From NCBI GenBank assembly GCA_964529305.1, contig CAZGUX010000048.1:42765-106764 (forward strand): a stretch of DNA of 64,000 nucleotides, given 5' to 3'. The stretch is from CAZGUX01 sp964529305 (GTDB lineage Bacteria > Acidobacteriota > Terriglobia > Bryobacterales > Bryobacteraceae). Every line of letters begins with the position of its first letter. The first letter of the stretch is position 1. Below the pieces are notes generated by a model. It made no database searches. It saw only the letters and a list, made by a program, of their open reading frames with translations, and had not been told where the DNA came from. The position numbers and the translations under genes were made by a program. Shown here piece by piece: positions 1-8,762 of the stretch.

Positions 1-895
1 GCGCAGGGTTCAGCGCACGGGTTTGATCGACACTTCGCGCCCCGCAGAACGCTTCGTTGAAATCGTGCTTGAACTGAAACATGTTGCCCAAATCGTCGGC
101 GCCGGGGAAGCCGAACGAACGATAGACCGCGGGCGGCACCGCGTGGTAAACCACCTCTTCGCCCAGGGCGCGGCTGAACGCGGACGCCATTTCCGAGCCC
201 GTCAGGTGTTCGCCCGCGACGCCCAGGGTCTTGCCGAAGAACTCCGGGCCGCTCTGGAAAATTCCGTAGGCGCAGCGGCCGATATCCTCGGCGGCAATGC
301 CCGGCAACTTCCGGTCGCCCATCGGCAGCGTGATCCCGAGTTTGCCATCGGGCCCTTTCCGCGGGCCCATGCCGAAGTTGATGAAATTGTCCCAGTAAAA
401 CGACGTCAGCAGCAGCGTCACCGGCAGGCCCGGGTCCGTGAAGTAGCGGTCGGATTCGCCCTTGGCATCGAAATGAGGGACCTTATACTTGCCGTGAAGC
501 GTGGGCATGCGGTCATCGTCGAGCGGAACCCACTTGCGGGTGTCCTCCAGGGTCGACCAGATGACGTGTTGAAGGCCCGCCTTGCCGGCGGCGCCCGCCA
601 GGGCCGCGGCTTGCGCTTTCTCCCTCTCGGGCGAGAAGTGGTCCCAGAAGAACGTCACGCAAAACGCGCCATACGCGCCGGTGAACGCTCGTTCCAGGCT
701 GGCCGGGTCATCGACACTGGCGGATACCACCTCCGCGCCTAGCGCGGCCAGCGCTTTGGCCTTGTCAGACCCGGCATCCCGGGTGATCGCTCGCGCCGCG
801 AATCCTCCCTCCGGGTCGTTGAGGATGGCGCGCACCAATCCTCCCCCTTGCGCGCCGGTGGCGCCCACCACGGCAATCGTCTTCTTTTCTGGCAT
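1..895 (-). CDS. NmrA/HSCARG-like NAD(P)-binding protein, cut by left edge
   Basis: The minus strand is open from an ATG at 895 to the window edge, about 298 codons, with no stop. It opens with a Rossmann motif, VVGATGAQGGG, after a few residues, as in NmrA-type atypical short-chain dehydrogenases that sense NADP rather than catalyse. The last visible part (FKHDFNEAFCGARSV) resembles the C-terminal region of NmrA-like/HSCARG proteins of about 300 residues, so only a few codons should be missing. AGGGAGA lies 6 bases before the ATG. The remains of a group II intron lie just upstream. Family assignment is confident; substrate and partner are unknown. Confidence 0.8.
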   Translation of the reverse strand, partial: MPEKKTIAVVGATGAQGGGLVRAILNDPEGGFAARAITRDAGSDKAKALAALGAEVVSASVDDPASLERAFTGAYGAFCVTFFWDHFSPEREKAQAAALAGAAGKAGLQHVIWSTLEDTRKWVPLDDDRMPTLHGKYKVPHFDAKGESDRYFTDPGLPVTLLLTSFYWDNFINFGMGPRKGPDGKLGITLPMGDRKLPGIAAEDIGRCAYGIFQSGPEFFGKTLGVAGEHLTGSEMASAFSRALGEEVVYHAVPPAVYRSFGFPGADDLGNMFQFKHDFNEAFCGARSVDQTRALNPA

Positions 896-1001
896 GAAGT
901 TCTCCCTTTGAAAGCCTTCCTTTGCGATCGACCGGCATCACCACACTCGGCTTCTATTCTGCCCTGACATCTCATTCGCGAGCCCTCGCTCAGTCGCAAG
1001 C

Positions 1002-1320
1002 GTCGCGGTAGGGATGACTGCCACCAGCCCCCCCCCGCACGGACCCGGACTCGAGCGTTACCGCACACGGTTCTTACCTTGGATGTGCCCCCACGCGGCT
1101 GGCGTCGAATCGAGCGTCCGGCAACTCCTGGACCAGGTGCGGAGTCGGTAGCCAGGCGTCGAACAACTTCCCCAGCTTCTCCCAGGTGGGCCGGCGCCGG
1201 CTGCGCCGTTTGAGCGCATCATACCAGAATCCGACCATTACCCCTCCTCGATCACCCCCGCGTCGAGCCATTTCTGGATGCGCCGCGCGAGTCTCGAATC
1301 GGCTATCCGTCGCCCGCGCC
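1002..1320 (-). pseudogene. decayed group II intron: RT/maturase fragments plus domain V-VI
   Basis: Two short reading frames match separate parts of a group II intron reverse transcriptase/maturase. One (about 1312-1238) reads RRIQKWLDAGVIEEG, like the mid-RT segment before the catalytic domain, then meets a stop. The second (1238-1074) begins VGFWYDALKRRSRRRPTWEK, like the C-terminal end of the maturase domain. The catalytic part between them is missing. Downstream, 1080-1040 resembles domain V (AACCGTGTGCGGTAACGCT), followed by a G-run hairpin and the typical 3' end CCCTACCGCGAC, ending at 1002. The element is an inactive internal-deletion derivative. Its 5' portion is lost where the FUSC gene begins. 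Confidence 0.7.
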
Positions 1321-1328
1321 ATGCGACG

Positions 1329-3584
1329 ATGGTTTCCGTGACGCTGCTCAACCAGATCGATCGGGCGACGGGACTGCGTCTTACCGCCGCGTGCATGGGG
1401 CCGCTCCTGCTTGGCTACCTGCTCGGAAATCCACAAGCGGGAGTGCTGACGGGAGTCGGTGGCTTGTGGGTCGGGCTCGCGGACTCGGGCGGAACGTACC
1501 GCACCAAGGCCACTGCGCTGACGGTGACCGCCATCGGCATCACCATCACCGCCCTCATCGGCGCCGCGGTGGCATCCATCCCGATCCTGGCCATCCCGCT
1601 GATGTGCGTGTTCGCATTTTCCGCGGCCATGCTGACCGTCTACGGGAACGCGCCGAGCGCGGTGGGTTCGCTCCTGATGGTCTCCTTCATGTTCGCCGTG
1701 GGCTCACCATCGACGGTGGCCGGCGCCTGGGGGCAGGCCGGCTACACATTGCTGGGCGCTCTGTGGGCGGCGGTGCTCTCGCTCTACCTGTGGCCGATCC
1801 GGCCCTACCTTCCGGTTCAGGAGGCCGTCACCAAAGCCTACCGGGAGGTCGCGAAACTGCTGAAGGGCGTCGAGCACCATGTGGCCGTTGTGGGCGACGG
1901 TGGGCCGCGCTGGTCGACCACGCTCGCCGATGAGCGCGCCGCGGTCGCCGCGGCGGTCCAGACCACCCGCGATCTCACCGCCAACCTGCGAAGCCGCCGC
2001 CAGGGCGCCACCTTCATTGGCCAGGATCTGCTGATTCTGACCCGGTATTCGGATCGCCTGCTGACCGCCACCATCGCCCTCGCGGAGACTCTGGACATCG
2101 CCGCGGACCGGATTCACTTCGCGCATATCCGCGAGCGAGTGCGCCAGGCGCTGGAACAACTGGCCGCGGCGGCGGAACGGATCGCCGATGCCGCCGAGAC
2201 GGGCGGAGGCCGGATCGACCTGGCGCCGATGGAAGCGGCGGTCCAAGCGGTGGATGCGGCGATCAGCCAATTGCGGGATGCGTCGGAAGATCTGCCCACC
2301 GAGTTCTCGTCACTGCTGGCGCTGCGGAACCTCGACCGGGCGTTCCGCGCGGCGGCCGAATATCTGGTCACGGCCGCGGAAGTAGCCTCGACTTTAGGAA
2401 AGCCCCGCCGCCTTCGCGCGCATCATGGAGAGGACAGCGACGAGGATCCCGCCAATGTGGCGAAGGGACGCCTGCGCGACAACCTGACGTTTGATTCGCT
2501 CACGTTCCGTCACGCTTTGCGGTTGGCGGTGGCTTGTTCGGTGAGCGTAGCGGTGGCCACGATTCTCCGCATCGACCACGGCGCATGGATCTCCCTGACG
2601 GTGGCCGTGATCCTGAAGCCAGATTTCGGCGGGACCCGGGATCGCGCCATCCAGCGTGTCGCCGGGACGGTGGCGGGAGGCCTGGTGGGCATCGCCATAG
2701 CGCACTCTGTCCACAACATCGTCCTGATCCTGGCGATCCTGGTCTTCTTCTCGTTCGCGACGTTCTCCCAGATGGCGCTCGAGTATCACCGCTTCGTTTT
2801 TTTCCTCACGCCCTTTGTCGTCATTCTGATCAGCCTCGGCCATCCCGGCGACTGGCAGATCGGCCTGACGCGGATGGCGAACACGCTGGCCGGCGGCGTG
2901 ATCGCTCTGGCCGCGGGGTACACGCTGTGGCCTGCCTGGGCGCTGGAGTCCCTGCCGGATCAGATGGCCCGGTGCGTGGCGGCCAACCGCCAGTACTTCC
3001 GGACCGTCATTGACGGCTATCTGGGCGGCGCCGCCGACCCGCAGGCGATCCGGCGCGCGCACGAGGAAGCGCAGGTGGAAAACTCCAACGTCGCGGTCTC
3101 GTTCCAGAGGCTGCTCAGCGATCCGGCGCACCGGCAAGGGAGCGTCGAGCCCTACTATGCGCTCGTCTCCTACAACCAGCGCTTCTGCGATGACGTGACC
3201 ACGCTCAGCGCCTACCATCAGTGGTTCAGCGGCCAGCATCAATTGCCGGGGTTGGACGTCTTCGCGACGGGAGTGGAGGCGGCGCTGTCCAATCTGGAGA
3301 AGGTGCTGAGGAACGAAGCCGCGCCGGGCGCGGTGCCCCGGTTCGAGGACAGTCTCCACCAGATGACCGAACATGTCGAGCAGTTGGCAAGGGCCAGGGC
3401 GGTGGAGATCGCGGCGAAGCGGATCGACACCCGGCGGCGGCAGGCGCTGCGAGATGTTTCGGCCCTTCCGGCGGAGTTGCGGCGCCTGGCCGAGGAACTC
3501 ACCGGGATGGCTCTGGCCGTCCGGCGTCTGGAACGCGCGTCCCCATGGCTGCTGACCGGGATTCGTCCGGACCGGGTGGCCTGA
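1329..3584 (+). CDS. FUSC-family membrane transporter
   Basis: 751-residue inner-membrane protein with two groups of hydrophobic helices, about residues 15-160 and 395-540, each followed by a long helical cytosolic stretch. This duplicated layout is that of the FUSC / YccS / aromatic acid exporter family. The second half carries the HGAWISLTVAVILKPDFGGT segment typical of FUSC domains. I chose the ATG at 1329 over an in-frame ATG at 1278 because the first 17 codons of the longer form are antisense to the intron RT remnant. Substrate is not predictable. It ends 24 bases before the next gene, which may be co-transcribed. Confidence 0.8.
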   Translation: MVSVTLLNQIDRATGLRLTAACMGPLLLGYLLGNPQAGVLTGVGGLWVGLADSGGTYRTKATALTVTAIGITITALIGAAVASIPILAIPLMCVFAFSAAMLTVYGNAPSAVGSLLMVSFMFAVGSPSTVAGAWGQAGYTLLGALWAAVLSLYLWPIRPYLPVQEAVTKAYREVAKLLKGVEHHVAVVGDGGPRWSTTLADERAAVAAAVQTTRDLTANLRSRRQGATFIGQDLLILTRYSDRLLTATIALAETLDIAADRIHFAHIRERVRQALEQLAAAAERIADAAETGGGRIDLAPMEAAVQAVDAAISQLRDASEDLPTEFSSLLALRNLDRAFRAAAEYLVTAAEVASTLGKPRRLRAHHGEDSDEDPANVAKGRLRDNLTFDSLTFRHALRLAVACSVSVAVATILRIDHGAWISLTVAVILKPDFGGTRDRAIQRVAGTVAGGLVGIAIAHSVHNIVLILAILVFFSFATFSQMALEYHRFVFFLTPFVVILISLGHPGDWQIGLTRMANTLAGGVIALAAGYTLWPAWALESLPDQMARCVAANRQYFRTVIDGYLGGAADPQAIRRAHEEAQVENSNVAVSFQRLLSDPAHRQGSVEPYYALVSYNQRFCDDVTTLSAYHQWFSGQHQLPGLDVFATGVEAALSNLEKVLRNEAAPGAVPRFEDSLHQMTEHVEQLARARAVEIAAKRIDTRRRQALRDVSALPAELRRLAEELTGMALAVRRLERASPWLLTGIRPDRVA

Positions 3585-3608
3585 TGCGGCTGGTGTTAGG
3601 ATGGCTGC

Positions 3609-4928
3609 ATGAAATCCCGCAGAGAGTTTCTAGGCACGGCGACGGCCGCGATTTCGACGGCGGCGCCGTTGCTGGCGGCTCGCCCCGCCGCTCGTGTGAT
3701 CGGCGCCAACGATCGGATCCAGGTCGGCGTCATCGGCCTCGGTTCCATGGGATTCGGGCATGTCCGGCTGCTCAAAAAGTACGCGGATGAGACGTCCACC
3801 ATCCAGGTCAACGCGGTCAGCGACCTGTACACCAAGCGCAAAGAGAGGTCGCGCGGCTTTCTCGGCCTGGCGGAGAAAGACATTCACCACGAGTATCGCG
3901 ACCTGATCGCCCGGAGCGACATCGATGCGGTGTTCGTGGCGACACCGGATCACTGGCATTTCCGCATGGCGATGGACGCCCTGGAAGCGGGCAAGGACGT
4001 GTACGTGCAGAAGCCGATGACGTACACGATCGAGGAGGCGAAGACCATCGCCGCCTACGTGAAGAAGAGCGGCCGGGTGTTGCAGGTGGGCAGCCAATAC
4101 GCCTCGGAGGACCAATACTTCCGCGGGCGGGAGGCGGTGGAAAAAGGGCTCATCGGCAAGCCCCTGTGGGCTCAAGGCACCTACTGCCGGAATACGTATC
4201 ACGGCGAATGGAATTACAGGATCGACGACGAGGGAACGGCGGAGAACATTGACTGGAAGCGGTTTCTCGGCTCGGCTCCCAAGCGGCCGTTCAGCCAGGA
4301 TCGTTTCTTCCGCTGGCGCAAGTATTGGGATTACTCGGGCGGCATCGCGACGGACCTGCTGTATCACCGCCTGGTGCCCTTCATGCGACTGCTGGGACCA
4401 CAGTTCCCGGTGCGGGTGTCCTCGAACGGAGGCATCTGGATCCACAAGGACCGCGAGGTGCCGGACACCGTTTCGACCACCATCGAGTACGCCGAGTGCC
4501 AGGTCGTCATGGCGTCTTCGATGGCGGCGGACCTGCCGGGCTCTCACATCAAGCCGATTCTCTATGGACACGAGGGCACGATCGTGTTCAACGGGAAAGA
4601 ACTCGTGATCGCCCCGGAGCCCATCTACCGGAAGAAGTTCCGCGACAAGACCGGGCAGGACCAGTTGGTGATCGCGAGCGAGGTTCGCGACCTACAGACG
4701 GCCCACATGATCAACTTCTTCGAGTCGATGCGGTCGCGGAAGCAGCCGAACCTGGACGCGGACTTCGGCTACAAGGTGATGGTGGCCATCGGCCTGGGCG
4801 TGGAGGCGTACCGCGAGTCGAGGCAGATCAACTTCGACGCGATGACGGAGCGCGTGGTCAAAAACGCCCCGAAGCGCGATGGCTACGAAGGCAGCGGGAA
4901 GAACGTGGACGAGACAGTGATCTCTTAG
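3609..4928 (+). CDS. Tat-exported Gfo/Idh/MocA-family oxidoreductase
   Basis: 439 residues. A twin-arginine signal (SRREFLG, then a hydrophobic Ala-rich stretch) precedes a Rossmann domain (GVIGLGSMG near residue 38). The family signature around YVQKPMTYT near residue 135 supplies the conserved Lys-Pro of Gfo/Idh/MocA enzymes, and DHWHF is a common companion motif. The C-terminal half is the alpha/beta sheet domain. Such proteins oxidise or reduce sugars and polyols with NAD(P). The Tat signal implies export of the folded, cofactor-loaded protein. Exact substrate unknown. Confidence 0.85.
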   Translation: MKSRREFLGTATAAISTAAPLLAARPAARVIGANDRIQVGVIGLGSMGFGHVRLLKKYADETSTIQVNAVSDLYTKRKERSRGFLGLAEKDIHHEYRDLIARSDIDAVFVATPDHWHFRMAMDALEAGKDVYVQKPMTYTIEEAKTIAAYVKKSGRVLQVGSQYASEDQYFRGREAVEKGLIGKPLWAQGTYCRNTYHGEWNYRIDDEGTAENIDWKRFLGSAPKRPFSQDRFFRWRKYWDYSGGIATDLLYHRLVPFMRLLGPQFPVRVSSNGGIWIHKDREVPDTVSTTIEYAECQVVMASSMAADLPGSHIKPILYGHEGTIVFNGKELVIAPEPIYRKKFRDKTGQDQLVIASEVRDLQTAHMINFFESMRSRKQPNLDADFGYKVMVAIGLGVEAYRESRQINFDAMTERVVKNAPKRDGYEGSGKNVDETVIS

Positions 4929-4942
4929 CCGGCGCAAGATTG

Positions 4943-4996
4943 CCACGGCTTCGCCGTGGTCACGGAACTGAAGTTCCGCAGCGAGCTAAAGCTCGC
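4943..4996. repeat. cluster of three small palindromes
   Basis: Three perfect or near-perfect palindromes lie in 54 bases: CCACGGC-TTC-GCCGTGG (4943-4959), GGAACTGAAGTTCC (4964-4977) and GCGAGCTAAAGCTCGC (4981-4996). The last two share their arms with palindromes at 63804-63842, and the second also with 36843-36859. They behave like a dispersed intergenic repeat. The first may also act as terminator of the gene ending at 4928. Confidence 0.6.
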
Positions 4997-5028
4997 GCCA
5001 CTTCGCATCAACGGCTCGCTGTAACGGG

Positions 5029-5428
5029 TTCTCCGCCGATCTCCTCGTCGTCGAGGAAGCCGCCCTCGTCCCCGACGAAACCTACCCCGCCACGCGGCCC
5101 GCCTTGGCCGCCACCCAGGGCGCTCTTGTCGCCCTCAGCACCCCCGCCGGGCCATGGGCTTCGTCACCGCGCTGGCCGTGCTTCTGGAGCAGCACACGTC
5201 CTTCGCCGACCGGGCCCTCTCGCTGGCCCCGGCATTCGTTCGGGAGATGGAGTCGTTTCGGGCGCGCCCTTGACCCTCGGGGCGAGTTCGTCTCCAGGCT
5301 CGCCGCGAGACCGATCACGATGACCTAGTGATGCCCGTGGCGCTCGCCTCCTGGTACGCCGTCCGCCAGTGGCCGGAGATCCTGCGGCAGGACCCGCTCC
5401 CGCGCCCGCCGGGGGTGTTGCCACTGTG
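5029..5428 (+). pseudogene. frameshifted phage terminase-like relic
   Basis: No intact gene spans 4929-5662. From 5029 one frame reads GFSADLLVVEEAALVPDE and then LAATQGALVALSTPAG, the Walker B and following coupling segment of a large terminase/ATPase. After a frameshift, an open stretch from 5155 ends at 5276 (VTALAVLLEQHTSFADRAL...). After a further shift, ETDHDDLVMPVALASWYAV (about 5310-5370) matches the HDDLV-ALALA segment of terminase nuclease domains, and the frame stops at 5428. Order along the DNA is ATPase then nuclease, as in an intact terminase. I infer a decayed prophage-type terminase. Parts of the assignment rest on short motifs. Confidence 0.5.
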
Positions 5429-5662
5429 AACGATGTTTGCGGCAAGGGGTCGTCAAGGGTCGCTCCCTGCGGCCGAACAGGTCAAGGGAATCCGGCACGA
5501 TGGGGTAGGGAAGGCCGGCCGTCAGCGCCGGTCGGAGACCCGAACACAGGAGTGAACCATCCTGCCCCCAAACCATGCGAGGAGGGCGGTGGCGCGAGGG
5601 GCAGTAATACGCTGCGTATCCCCGCGATTCGGAGCCACTCCTTGACGTCAGTAACGTTACGC

Positions 5663-6670
5663 TTACGGCTTGGGAATGCCCAGCTTCTGATACCAGGGTT
5701 TAGCGGTCTTGATGGCGTCGTTTACGGCGTTGATGTTCTTCACGCCCTCGCTGGAGAGCCAGTCTTCCAGTGCCTTGACGCCTTGCTTGGCGTAGACCGG
5801 AATGCCCTCTTTCCACGTCGCGCGGCCGCACAACACGCCGGAGTAATCGGTACCGGAGTCTCCCGCCATGCGCAGGGACTCGGTGAATTGCGCGTTGCTG
5901 ACACCGGCGCTCAGATAGATGAACGGCTTGGAGGCGACGGCGGCGCAGGCGCGGAAATGATCGAGCGCTTCAGCAAAGGAGTACGCTTTCTGCCCCTTGA
6001 ATACGGCGGAGCCCTCCACGAATTCGGCGTTGATGGGCACTTCCACCTTCAACACGTCCACGTGGTAGTCGGCCTTGGAAAACTCCTCCATGCTCTTGCG
6101 CACGACTTCGGGCTTCTTCTTCGCGTACTCGAGGCCCTTCTCATCGCCCCCGGCGGGATCGTAGCCGACAAACTCAAGGAAAAAGGGAATGTCCTGAGCC
6201 ACGCACTCGGAGCCGATTCGCTCAATAAACGCGTGCTTGATGTCGTTGACGCCCCCATCGTCGAAGGGAGAGTAGTAAATCAGGATCTTGACGGCGTCGG
6301 CGCCCCAATCCTTGATTCGCTTCGCGGACACATGCGGCAGCAGATCGGGAAGGCGGCCGGGGCGGGTATTGTCGTAGCCGCTCTCTTCATAGGCGAGGAG
6401 CAGGCCGGCGTTGGCCGAGCGGGCCTTGGCCGCATCCAGACCCCATTCGGGGTCCAGCAGGATGGCGCTCGCGTGGGGTGTCAGGACCTTCGAGACCGCG
6501 ACCTTGAACTCGCTCATCATCTGGTCGGTAACGGCCTTCTTGTCGATCCCTTTGGCGGCGGCGATCGATTTCTGCAGGCTGCCTCGTTGATCCATGGCAG
6601 CGGCGGCAATGACTCCCGAAGCGTTCGACAGTTTCTTGAGACGCGCCTTCTTACCCGGTGGAATGCTCAA
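5663..6670 (-). CDS. lacD: tagatose-1,6-bisphosphate aldolase, LacD type (class I)
   Basis: 335 residues. It matches the LacD family of class I (Schiff-base) aldolases that split tagatose-1,6-bisphosphate, and often fructose-1,6-bisphosphate, into dihydroxyacetone phosphate and glyceraldehyde-3-phosphate. The segment VDVLKVEVPINAEFVEG near residue 205 holds the Schiff-base lysine; YLSAGVSNAQF and GVLCGRATW are also family signatures. The start is a TTG at 6670, placed 7 bases after GGAAAGGAG. The 25 codons upstream have no such signal and no family match. No lac or gat operon neighbours are present, so a general role in sugar-phosphate breakdown is more likely than lactose use. Confidence 0.85.
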   Translation of the reverse strand: MSIPPGKKARLKKLSNASGVIAAAAMDQRGSLQKSIAAAKGIDKKAVTDQMMSEFKVAVSKVLTPHASAILLDPEWGLDAAKARSANAGLLLAYEESGYDNTRPGRLPDLLPHVSAKRIKDWGADAVKILIYYSPFDDGGVNDIKHAFIERIGSECVAQDIPFFLEFVGYDPAGGDEKGLEYAKKKPEVVRKSMEEFSKADYHVDVLKVEVPINAEFVEGSAVFKGQKAYSFAEALDHFRACAAVASKPFIYLSAGVSNAQFTESLRMAGDSGTDYSGVLCGRATWKEGIPVYAKQGVKALEDWLSSEGVKNINAVNDAIKTAKPWYQKLGIPKP

Positions 6671-6999
6671 CTCAAAACTCCTTTCCTTTGCACAGGTCAC
6701 TTTTCTAGCAGCGTGACTCGCTTTTCTTGCCCAAACAACCAACAACCGCAGGCTGTCGATTGATACGACCTCTTACCGGCTACAGCAGATTTCGCACAAG
6801 CCCCGCGCACTTGTGACCTCGCGTTGCTTTTTCTTCAGCACCATTCAAGTTCGTTGTAGTCAATCCTATCCCTTTGGCGAACCCGCCCGCAACGGACTCT
6901 GAACGCCCAGCACCACATAGATTGGCGTCAGGTTCACGTGCCACTGCTGGCAGGCGATTGAACACTGGCGCGAGGCGAACCCTCATAGGTGCCTTGACA
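6671..6999. other. intergenic, no gene seen
   Basis: About 330 bases between the 5' end of the aldolase gene and the 3' end of the DUF4062 gene. It must contain the promoter of the aldolase gene. No coding stretch, RNA gene or clear repeat was recognised. Confidence 0.4.
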
Positions 7000-8490
7000 T
7001 CATCCCTGAACCGCAGTTCTGAACTTCTGATTGCCAGCAATGATCGGCCAGATACCCCCATCCTGAATCGCTGGCTCGTCACTTTCAAACCCAATAGATC
7101 GCAACCGCTGGGTGGCGGCTTTCAGTTCTTCCTCGCTATTGAACGCGCACGCGATCGCCAACGGTACGTCATTTCGTACACTAACCCATTCGGCATCGGG
7201 CCCGCATACCGGATGGCACTTACCGACCTGAAACTTGTAAGGGAACTTAGCTTGGTCCAGGAACATTACAGCTGGCACTTTGACCTCAAGCAGTGCACGC
7301 TTAACCAACTTGTTATAGTAGCTTCCTACGTGGGGACCGGCAAAAGGGGAGTTCTCGTCAAGTTCAACACCTGATGCTGTCATCAGGATCATCCCCGGGG
7401 CATCAAAAAACTTCCTCAAATTCGCGATCACTGTGTCGATAAAGGGTCGAGCATTAGGATGCAAAGATTCTGGAGCTCTTGGGAATGGAAGTTCAACCGC
7501 GCCCGATAACTCGCCGAACGTCGCGCCATAGGACGGCTCGAACGGCCCTTTGGGTTCAAGGGATACATTAAACAAGTCACTTCTCGGTTCGATCAAAGCA
7601 AAATCAAAGAACGTCAAAATATTATTCGTGGCGATCCGAAGTTTGCTTGAAAGATCACGCCCCCATCGTGCGTCACCAACAAGGCGGATGAAATCCTCAG
7701 AGACGTACGCTATCGATGACCCTGATTCAAAAAACAACCTCGAGATGTCGGTCAAGGCAATCTTCGGCAGGAACAATCCCCAGAAATATCTCGAAATAGT
7801 TCGCTTTAACGGTTCCTCAATCAAGGTTCGCGTCGACAACTTGCCGAAAGAGTTCAGCCGCTTGGCAAACCGTCGAAAAAACGGATTCGAGCTTACGGTC
7901 TCGTCAAAGTGAACCCGCTTTGCGAGTTCATCAAGATAGGTACCTGGAACCCAACCACCAGATGCCTTGGTGAAGCCCACTGTGATCGAGTCGGACAGCT
8001 TCGCCCGAAGGTCTCCTGGGTCGTTGTACGAGAAGAACTCGACCAGTCGCTTTCCCTCCCGATCGGAGACCTCCTGGACCTTTGCACGGAAGTCATCCAA
8101 CGCCTTGTCATGGGATCTTTCAGGATCGTCCTTGGAGAGGCTGTTACGGACGTTCTCGTACTCATTCTTGTTTAGCAGGAAGACAATGATATTTTTCTCA
8201 AGTTTACACGCGAGATCGTATTCCCATTCCACATATCCTACTTTGTTAGCGCCGGCTACAATCTCCCCCATTCTCGCGCCAACCAAAAGTACAAAGATAT
8301 CGCACTCTTGGATTGCCCTCTCGATCACCTGGAGATTTGTGACATCCCCGGCGTGGAACATCTCCATTCCAACTGGAATATGTCCGATCCGGAGGATCTC
8401 CATGACTAGCTCTTGCCTTGTCTTCTGTAGATCCTTAAAGGAAGAGCTCAAAAAGACTGCAAACTTCCTCGGGACTGTATCATGCATCAT
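7000..8490 (-). CDS. DUF4062-domain protein with unrecognised C-terminal region
   Basis: 496 residues. Residues 8-100 form a DUF4062 domain (FAVFLSSSFKDLQKTRQEL, then FHAGDVTNLQVIERAIQECD, then VLLVGARMG), a Rossmann-like fold related to TIR and nucleoside-processing domains. It often heads STAND/NLR-like defence proteins. Unlike those, the remaining 390 residues show no P-loop or WD/TPR repeats that I can see. The C-terminal third includes SPFAGPHVGSYYNKLVKRAL. A strong AAGGAG lies 6 bases before the ATG pair at 8490. Base composition is clearly poorer in G+C than the neighbours, with more A/T-ending codons, which suggests transfer. It stands alone, without an obvious operon partner. Defence or signalling is an inference only. 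Confidence 0.75.
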   Translation of the reverse strand: MMHDTVPRKFAVFLSSSFKDLQKTRQELVMEILRIGHIPVGMEMFHAGDVTNLQVIERAIQECDIFVLLVGARMGEIVAGANKVGYVEWEYDLACKLEKNIIVFLLNKNEYENVRNSLSKDDPERSHDKALDDFRAKVQEVSDREGKRLVEFFSYNDPGDLRAKLSDSITVGFTKASGGWVPGTYLDELAKRVHFDETVSSNPFFRRFAKRLNSFGKLSTRTLIEEPLKRTISRYFWGLFLPKIALTDISRLFFESGSSIAYVSEDFIRLVGDARWGRDLSSKLRIATNNILTFFDFALIEPRSDLFNVSLEPKGPFEPSYGATFGELSGAVELPFPRAPESLHPNARPFIDTVIANLRKFFDAPGMILMTASGVELDENSPFAGPHVGSYYNKLVKRALLEVKVPAVMFLDQAKFPYKFQVGKCHPVCGPDAEWVSVRNDVPLAIACAFNSEEELKAATQRLRSIGFESDEPAIQDGGIWPIIAGNQKFRTAVQG

Positions 8491-8762
8491 GAGACGCTCC
8501 TTGGCGCAGACGCCAATAAGTTCTTAGCTTGCTTCCAGTTGCGGCGCACTGATCCAATATGGTAGCACGAATCCGGCGTGCCCTATGCTAAGCATGGGCA
8601 GCAGGGGCAGTGCCAGGCTAGGAGGTCAACCCATTGATGTTTGAGTTGGTACGCGTGCTGACGGGAGAGAGCCGAGTGCGTTCTGGCACTGCTGGACAGC
8701 CTGGGGGCCCCCGGTCATAGCTTCGTATTCTCTACGCTGCCGAAGAAGAGCAGCCTTCTGCT

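Noticed and set aside
6780..7374. Open frames on both strands around the DUF4062 3' end
   Set aside because: They are shadows of the DUF4062 gene or cover the GC-rich intergenic region, without ribosome-binding sites or motifs.
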